A stretch of DNA of 64,000 bases from assembly GCA_022575985.1 (NCBI GenBank), contig JAKSXM010000137.1:19052001-19116000 (forward strand). The letters are read 5' to 3'. Positions within the stretch are counted from its first letter, which is position 1; each line of letters starts with the position of its first letter. Source of the DNA: Anagrus nilaparvatae (lineage: Eukaryota > Arthropoda > Insecta > Hymenoptera > Mymaridae). Positions 58,220-64,000 of this stretch are shown here, piece by piece. The position numbers and the translations under genes are program-made. Under the pieces are notes generated by a model. It saw nothing but the letters and a program-made list of their open reading frames with translations. It was not told the origin of the DNA and searched no databases.

Positions 58220-59133
58220 TTTCTTCTAATCGTCGTATAAAAACAAACTCAATACATATAATATAAATATAAACAATTACAAAATCATTTTATGTTTTTA
58301 TATACTTTTTTTTAAAGAAAAATCTCTTTTTTATGAAAAAGAGTAACTTTCTACTTATAATAATAAAGAAAATTAGTGAAATGAAAACTTGTTACTTTAA
58401 AGTTCAATGCTGCATTTCACTATGAAAAATAATAATATGCGTGAATTTTAGCAAGGATGATTATATCTTTTGATATTGGTGAATCCAAATTCCAAATGTC
58501 TTGCGCACGACGTACTTGAGACTCTTAAGTGAGAAAAAGTTAGTCAAATTAAAGAGAAAAGGAGTGATAGATATTAATGTTTTAAGCTTAAAAACCTTTA
58601 ATTTGTTGTTTTTTTAAAGTATATCAATTTTTAAGTTATATTTTATCTAAATTTGGGTAATTAATTACATTTTTTATTTAAATAATAATAAAATATGGAA
58701 AGAAATAAATGCAGTTTTTGTTACAATATCAGCTGATTTGTAAAAACTTTCACATCTTCGTTAGTAAGAGAAAGATAGACAATACACGTGGCCCTTGATA
58801 TCCCTTGAATGAAATTTGTGAATTAACCTAACACTTTTAAGTAACAGTGTTCTCTTCAAGATATTTATATATTTTTTAAATTAATTTAAAAATATACTAA
58901 AAGGTAACTAATATTTATTATAAATAAATATCAAATTTAATAACTCATTAACTAATTATGTGATTAAGAGATTTATATATTAAAAGAAAAATAATGCAGC
59001 TTATGTTAATTCAAAATATAAAATAAACAGTGTAGAAATCTTAATTTAATATCCTTTTTTTATAAATTTATATTTATTTTAATTTTTATGTAAAAATTAG
59101 GTATAATATATATTATTTTGTTTTCAGACCACA
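58220..59133. promoter_or_regulatory. Shared divergent upstream region of BLTP3-like gene and GNL2
   Basis: The two genes start in opposite directions 914 bp apart. The region must hold both promoters and the leader of GNL2, whose last leader intron ends with an acceptor (TTTTGTTTTCAG) at 59127, six bases before the ATG. The position of the leader exon is not clear. A GC-richer spot with GCGCACGACGTAC at about 58501-58515 is the only compositional outlier. Confidence 0.45.
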
Positions 59134-61245
59134 ATGGCAAAAACACATTCAGTTACAAAAGCTCCTCGGAAACAGGGCTTCAATCGCTCTGGTCACAGTA
59201 TGAACCCTGAAAGACCTACGGAAGGGTTGAAAGGTGTAGCTAAAGTACGTACAAAAGGAACTATAAGAAGATTGCAAATGTATCGTAATTCAAAACCAAA
59301 GAGAGATAGGACAGGTAAAATAATTAGTCCAGCTCCCTTTCAAGGGTGGCATCCATCTGGAACAGTATCAAGAGTTGAGCCTTCACCAAGATGGTTTGGT
59401 AATTCTCGCGTCATTTCCCAAAACGCACTGCAGAAATTTCAGAAAGAATTGGGAGAAGTTCGGAAAGATCCGTATCAGGTTGTCATGAAGCCATCGCAGC
59501 TTCCAGTTGGGTTACTACAGGAAAAACCCAAAAATGCGAAAGTACATATTTTAGAAACTGAAAGTTTTGATAGAGTTTTTGGTCCAAAAAGACAAAGAAA
59601 AAGACCAAATTTAGCTACTTCATCATATGATGAATTGCAGCAAAAAGCAGAAGAAAAAGAAGAAATGTATAATAAAACTAAAGATACAAAAGATTTTGAT
59701 TTAATACAGCCTGACCCAGGTATGAAAGATTCTGTTAGAGATTGGGTAATGGGAGCAGGACAAAGTAGGCGTATTTGGAACGAATTATATAAAGTAATTG
59801 ATTCTTCCGATGTTATTTTACAAGTATTAGATGCAAGAGATCCTATGGGGACTCGATCTCCTCCAGTTGAAAAATTTTTAAAGACTGAAAAAGCTCATAA
59901 ACATTTAATTTTTGTATTAAATAAAGTTGATTTAGTGCCAACTTGGGTTACTCAAAGGTGGGTTGCAATTTTAAGTTCAGAGTATCCAACTATTGCCTTT
60001 CATGCATCTATAACTCATCCATTTGGTAAAGGTTCATTGATAAATCTGTTAAGACAGTTTGGCAAGTTGCATGTTGATAAAAAACAAATAAGTGTAGGAC
60101 TAATTGGGTATCCAAATACGGGCAAAAGTTCTATTATAAATACTCTTCGTTCTAAAAAAGTCTGTAAAGTTGCCCCAATAGCTGGAGAAACTAAAGTATG
60201 GCAATACGTAACTTTAATGAGACGAATATATTTAATAGATTGCCCTGGTATTGTTTACCCATCAGCAGAAACTGATGTTGAAAAAGTTTTAAAAGGTGTT
60301 GTAAGGGTTGAACTTATACAAAACCCTGAAGATTACATAAAATATGTATTAGAAAGAGTAAAGCCAGAATACATAAGAAAAACTTACAAAATTGACGATT
60401 GGTCAGATCATGAAGATTTTCTAGAGAAATATGCACAAAGAACAGGTAAACTTTTTAAAAAAGGAGAGCCTGCTATAGGTCAAGTAGCTCGAATGATTTT
60501 AAATGATTGGCAAAGAGGAAAATTACCTTTTTATGTTGCACCTGCTGGCTTTGAAGAACCGCTTGTAAAAGAAAAATCTGATAAACAAACTGAAGTTAAT
60601 GAAAATGAAAACATAGATTCCATGAGTAGCAATGAAAATGTGTCCAAAAAAATTGATAAGGAACCACTGAATGTAATGCAAGATTTCCGCAAAATTAGAG
60701 TGGGTTTATCATTTCTTAAAGAAGATTTAAGAAACGATTTAGAAACATCAGAAATTAATGAGGATGAAAGTATTGTGAATGAAGATGAAAATAGTATAAA
60801 TAATATTAGTCAATGCACAACGGAAAATCAAGATTCTGATAGGATAGAATCTGGAAGTGAAGATGAAAATGAAACTAGCAAAGAAATGAATAATTTAACT
60901 GATAGTATTAACACAACTGATAATGGATTAGATTCAACCATGGATGACCAAAATAATGAAAATACAGAAAACAACTTATCAATTACAAATGATAATTTAT
61001 TTAAAAGTGCTTATGACGATTTGGATGAACCAATGGATTCTGATGACAGTGATTCAGAATACACAAAAACAAAATGTAGTAGTGGTACTTTTGAAGTGTC
61101 TAAAATTCATAAAAAACTTACCAGTAAACAAAAAAGAGCTATAGAAAGAGCAAATAAAAGAAAAAAGATTGGTAGCAACTTTTACGAAGTAGCTAATGTT
61201 AAAAACAGACGGTTTCGCTCAAAACATAATAAAGTACAAAATTAA
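59134..61245 (+). CDS. GNL2: Nucleolar GTP-binding protein 2 (NOG2/NGP1), ribosome biogenesis GTPase
   Basis: A single coding exon of 703 residues. It belongs to the circularly permuted YlqF/YawG GTPases: the G4 motif NKVD (263-266) comes before G1 GYPNTGKSS (325-333) and G3 DCPG (369-372). The N-terminus carries the NGP1-specific domain (about 43-175; [11 protein letters not shown] and WFGNSRVIS are typical). The protein acts in the nucleolus and nucleoplasm on pre-60S particles, where it holds a checkpoint before export (family knowledge). Residues about 500-665 are acidic and Asn/Glu-rich, likely disordered, and the C-terminal tail is basic ([17 protein letters not shown]), probably a nucleolar signal. 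The start is supported by its position six bases after a leader acceptor and by the conserved MAKTHSV-like N-terminus. The poly(A) signal is probably AATAAA at 61361-61366. Confidence 0.95.
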   Translation: MAKTHSVTKAPRKQGFNRSGHSMNPERPTEGLKGVAKVRTKGTIRRLQMYRNSKPKRDRTGKIISPAPFQGWHPSGTVSRVEPSPRWFGNSRVISQNALQKFQKELGEVRKDPYQVVMKPSQLPVGLLQEKPKNAKVHILETESFDRVFGPKRQRKRPNLATSSYDELQQKAEEKEEMYNKTKDTKDFDLIQPDPGMKDSVRDWVMGAGQSRRIWNELYKVIDSSDVILQVLDARDPMGTRSPPVEKFLKTEKAHKHLIFVLNKVDLVPTWVTQRWVAILSSEYPTIAFHASITHPFGKGSLINLLRQFGKLHVDKKQISVGLIGYPNTGKSSIINTLRSKKVCKVAPIAGETKVWQYVTLMRRIYLIDCPGIVYPSAETDVEKVLKGVVRVELIQNPEDYIKYVLERVKPEYIRKTYKIDDWSDHEDFLEKYAQRTGKLFKKGEPAIGQVARMILNDWQRGKLPFYVAPAGFEEPLVKEKSDKQTEVNENENIDSMSSNENVSKKIDKEPLNVMQDFRKIRVGLSFLKEDLRNDLETSEINEDESIVNEDENSINNISQCTTENQDSDRIESGSEDENETSKEMNNLTDSINTTDNGLDSTMDDQNNENTENNLSITNDNLFKSAYDDLDEPMDSDDSDSEYTKTKCSSGTFEVSKIHKKLTSKQKRAIERANKRKKIGSNFYEVANVKNRRFRSKHNKVQN

Positions 61246-61899
61246 GGTATATAAATAATTTTATGTTTTATAAAAATTTTATTTAAATTTGGCATTAATT
61301 TTTAAATGTAAATTAAATTACTATAGATATATTTTTTTTTTTGTAAATAATAAATTGAATAATAAAAGCTTTTTTTAAATAAAAATCTGTATTTACATTT
61401 CATTTTATGAATATTATAAAATTGAATATTTGAAATTAAAAAAACTAAATTTTAGCTATTGCTAAATTATTCTCTTCTATTAAATTTAATTTTATTTGAA
61501 ATCTCATTAATAAATATTTTGTTATAGTGAATTCCAGGTGAATTCTATATTTATTCCATTTTTATTAGGATAAATTATATTTTGAATTCAGCAACATCCA
61601 CCGAATATCGACATTTTTGGCACTTTAGTGTACATTATATTACCAATATGGTTGCTAGTAAAGTATAGTTGCTGCTAGCTAATATTACTAATTTAATAAC
61701 ATCCATATTTGCACTTTAACCACGCGTGGCGTCTAAGGTGTTGCTTTCTTCAGTATAGTACATTCTATAAGTTATTTAGTTATCTATAACTTTGTTAATA
61801 ATTACTTCCTTTGTATAAAACCTTGATTTTATAATATTACAGAAAATTAATATAGTTTTTAGTGTCGTATCTTATTAATAAATATCATATATTTTATTC
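61246..61899. other. GNL2 3' flank and upstream region of EcKinase-like gene 6
   Basis: AT-rich with a slightly mixed patch at 61600-61770 (contains CACGCGTGGCGTC). No gene is seen. Confidence 0.35.
61361..61366 (+). terminator. Candidate poly(A) signal of GNL2
   Basis: AATAAA about 115 bp after the GNL2 stop, the most plausible polyadenylation signal near the gene. AT-rich context lowers certainty. Confidence 0.4.
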
Positions 61900-63546
61900 A
61901 TGATGAGTTCAAAAATAAAAAATGAAGAAATTGAATTAATTTTAAATAAAAATTCAAAAAATAAATTAAAAATAATAAAATCATCGATATCAACATTACT
62001 AAGAGATGGTGACAATTTTTCTAACGATTTTTTTAAAATTAATGTTTCATTAATCGATGATGATGATAAAGAAAAAAATCTCAATTTGATTATTAAAATG
62101 TATCCATCTAAGTTAAATATTCGTAAAATATTTGATTTTAATGTTCTGTTTAAAAAAGAAATTTTTTTTTATGAAAAATTAATACCATATTATAATGAAA
62201 TTGAATTAGATTCTGGTATTAAAAATGTTTTTGATATTGTACCTAAATATTTTGGAGGAAAATTATCATCAGATTTTAATTCAACAGAAGTTGATGAAAA
62301 TGCAATGTTTTTAATGGAAAACTTAGCAACACATGGATACTATACTTTGGATAAATTGTCAGGTAAGCTAAAATTTCAATAATTTCAGGAAGGTCATTTG
62401 AATGTTTGTTTATTATTTTTTAATCAATAAAAAAATTTTATGTTGATGAACTTAATTAAAAAGAGAAAATTAACTTACACATACAGCACAAAACGTTTGT
62501 AAAACGTTTCTGAAACATTTAAGATTTAAACTTAAATATAAACGAAAACGTTTGAGAAACGTTTCTAAAATATTTTACAAACTTTTCTTGCTATATGTGT
62601 AAGTTATTAAAGTTTAATAATTAATTATTGTTAAATATTCTAAATCATAAGCCCTTTCTACATCTAATTAATTTTTTTTAATCTTCTGTGCTTTGTCTAT
62701 ACACTTTGGTATAGTAAAAGGACATGGAATTAAAAAAAATTTATTAGGTGTAGAAAGGGCTATACTTTGCTAAGTAAATAAAATTTTTATGTTGTAATTA
62801 AAACAGGTTTAGACCTTGAACATTCAAAATCAGCAATTAAATCTTTAGCAAGATTTCATGCCCTTGGAATAGCTTTGAAATATAAAAAACCAGAAGTATT
62901 TGAAATTATTAAAAATTATGCAACATTTCCAAAAGTCAAAATTTCTCAAGAGGCGCAAAAAAATTTTTTAATCCAAGAATTAATAAATGATTCTTACATC
63001 AACAAATATAAAGAAAAAATAATTGAAATGATGAATTGTTATGATCCAGATATGATATTAGAAACAAAAGAACCATGGAATTCAATAGCCCATAATGATT
63101 TATGGACAAAAAAAATACTTTTTCATAAAAATTCAAATGGTCATATCGATGATATTAAATTTATCGATTTTCAAGATTACTTTTATCATAGTCCATTGAT
63201 TGATTTACCATATTTATTATGTACAAGCACTGAATATAATGCAACTGATGATAATTTTGAAGAATTATTAGATTTATATTATGAAACATTTATTTTTGTA
63301 TTACAACAAATGAAATGTGATTATAAATTATTTACAAGAAATAATTTTATTGAGCAATTAAAAATTGATGCGAATGAACAATTTTGTCATATTGTATTTA
63401 GTATTTGGTATTTTTGTTCAGAAATTGATGTTAAAAATCCAGAAGATGAAAATTTACTAAACAAATCATTTCCCGAAATAACAGATTTATGTAGAAAAAA
63501 ATGGTTGGACTTGGTTAATCTTTATGTACGAAAAAATTGGATATAA
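61900..63546 (+). CDS. EcKinase-like protein 6, candidate pseudokinase
   Basis: Exons 61900-62362 and 62807-63546 join in phase 1 (LSG|LDL) to give 400 residues; a second ATG at 61903 is equally possible. Splice position, length and overall pattern (FKKEIFFYEKLIPYY, PKYFGGKLSSD, ARFHALGIALKYKKP) are those of the EcKinase/CHK family. Key catalytic features are changed: the glycine loop GENYGST of the other five genes reads GDNFSND (37-43), and the catalytic loop HGDLWVNN reads HNDLWTKK (250-257), losing the Asn that binds metal. The catalytic Asp, the lysine in LNLIIKMY and DFQ (275-277) remain. The reading frame is intact, so this is not an ordinary pseudogene; a non-catalytic role or relaxed selection are both possible. 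An AATAAA lies at 63584-63589. It is separated from the other five genes by BLTP3 and GNL2. Confidence 0.88.
62469..62608. mobile_element. ~140-bp palindromic MITE in the intron of EcKinase-like gene 6
   Basis: Ends TTAACTTACACATACAGCACAAAACG and its near-complement CTTGCTATATGTGTAAGTTA, with inner arms built from AAACGTTT units (AAACGTTTGTAAAACGTTTC and GAAACGTTTCTAAAATATTTT). Imperfect arms are about 45 bp. Confidence 0.7.
62649..62764. mobile_element. ~115-bp palindromic MITE, second in the same intron
   Basis: Arms AAGCCCTTTCTACATCTAATTAA (from 62649) and TTATTAGGTGTAGAAAGGGCT (to about 62763) are inverse complements with few mismatches, and AATTTTTTTTAAT is shared inside. Together with the element at 62469-62608 it fills most of the 444-bp intron. 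Confidence 0.7.
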
Positions 63547-64000
63547 AAAATATTATATGTAAAATTTTTGTAAATCAAAGAATAATAAATGCTCAAATAT
63601 TCAAAGATATATATTTAAAAATTTAAATAAGCCCGCTTTTAAAATAATTTAAAAAGAAATCTACATTACCAACCGCAGTGAAACTAAATTTCATTGTCTT
63701 TTATATTTATTTTAATCTGCGCGCGCTTATTTAAATTTAAAATTTGTAATTTTTTCATTTTTTAAATAACATTTAATTTTTTAGATTTTAAGTCCTCCTA
63801 GAAATAAAAGAAAAAGATGGTGACAAGAATAAGAAGTAAACTTCAAAATATAATTTAAATTAATAAGCAAAAAAAAAATTTTAATCTTGAATAATTTACT
63901 TATTCCTTACTTAAGGACGCTCTGGCTAAAGAATTTCCGAATAATGGTATATTCATTTTTTTGGAGGAAAGTCTCAAGAATCCAATAGTGTGGCTCCTTA
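63547..64000. other. 3' flank of EcKinase-like gene 6 to the window end
   Basis: AT-rich with one GCGCGC patch near 63721. The last ~100 bases (from about 63910) are less AT-rich, but no coding frame could be supported before the window ends. Confidence 0.3.

Noticed and set aside
1..64000. tRNA, rRNA, CRISPR array or bacterial-type operon
   Set aside because: None was seen; gene structure is eukaryotic throughout, and the repeats are transposon- or satellite-like with no regular spacer arrangement.

Overview
The window looks like nuclear DNA of an insect, most likely a hymenopteran, possibly a parasitoid wasp. It is very AT-rich, its genes have spliceosomal introns, it carries an insect-type 7-transmembrane odorant receptor and a tandem family of ecdysteroid-kinase-like (EcKinase/CHK) genes, and it is full of LINEs and small non-autonomous DNA transposons. 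The order-level assignment is inference; nothing here identifies a species. Exon boundaries were read by eye from GT/AG sites and phase continuity, without transcript data.

Layout. Positions 1-2442 hold the 5' part of an unrecognised multi-exon gene on the minus strand that runs off the window start. Positions 3746-9833 are one nearly full-length R1-clade LINE on the minus strand. It has ORF1 with zinc knuckles, ORF2 with endonuclease and RT, a poly(A) tail and a 17-bp target-site duplication, and it is inactivated by two stops and two frameshifting deletions. Positions 9.8-13.1 kb are repeats: an (AAT)n tract, a 469-bp tandem repeat interrupted by a TTAA-flanked element, and a small coding remnant. 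A 5'-truncated LINE with RT and RNase H lies at 13.15-15.64 kb and carries a nested TTAA MITE.

From 16.9 to 44.1 kb there are five two-exon EcKinase-like genes, all on the plus strand (16904, 20968, 24941, 29314 and 39402). A complete five-exon odorant receptor (32834-35660) sits between the fourth and fifth. A sixth member lies at 61900-63546, beyond two unrelated housekeeping genes: a 17-exon BLTP3/UHRF1BP1-like lipid-transfer gene on the minus strand (50394-58219) and the ribosome-biogenesis GTPase gene GNL2/NOG2 on the plus strand (59134-61245). Those two are divergently arranged around a shared ~0.9 kb upstream region.

All six kinase genes have one intron at the same place and in the same phase, so they descend from one two-exon ancestor. 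The first three show a mosaic pattern in exon 1 that points to gene conversion. The sixth is open from end to end but has lost the glycine loop and the catalytic-loop Asn, so it is a candidate pseudokinase. Intergenic and intronic space is dominated by palindromic MITEs, several with clear target-site duplications (TTAA, TA or 8 bp), and by dispersed repeats shared between distant parts of the window. I saw no tRNA, rRNA or CRISPR feature.
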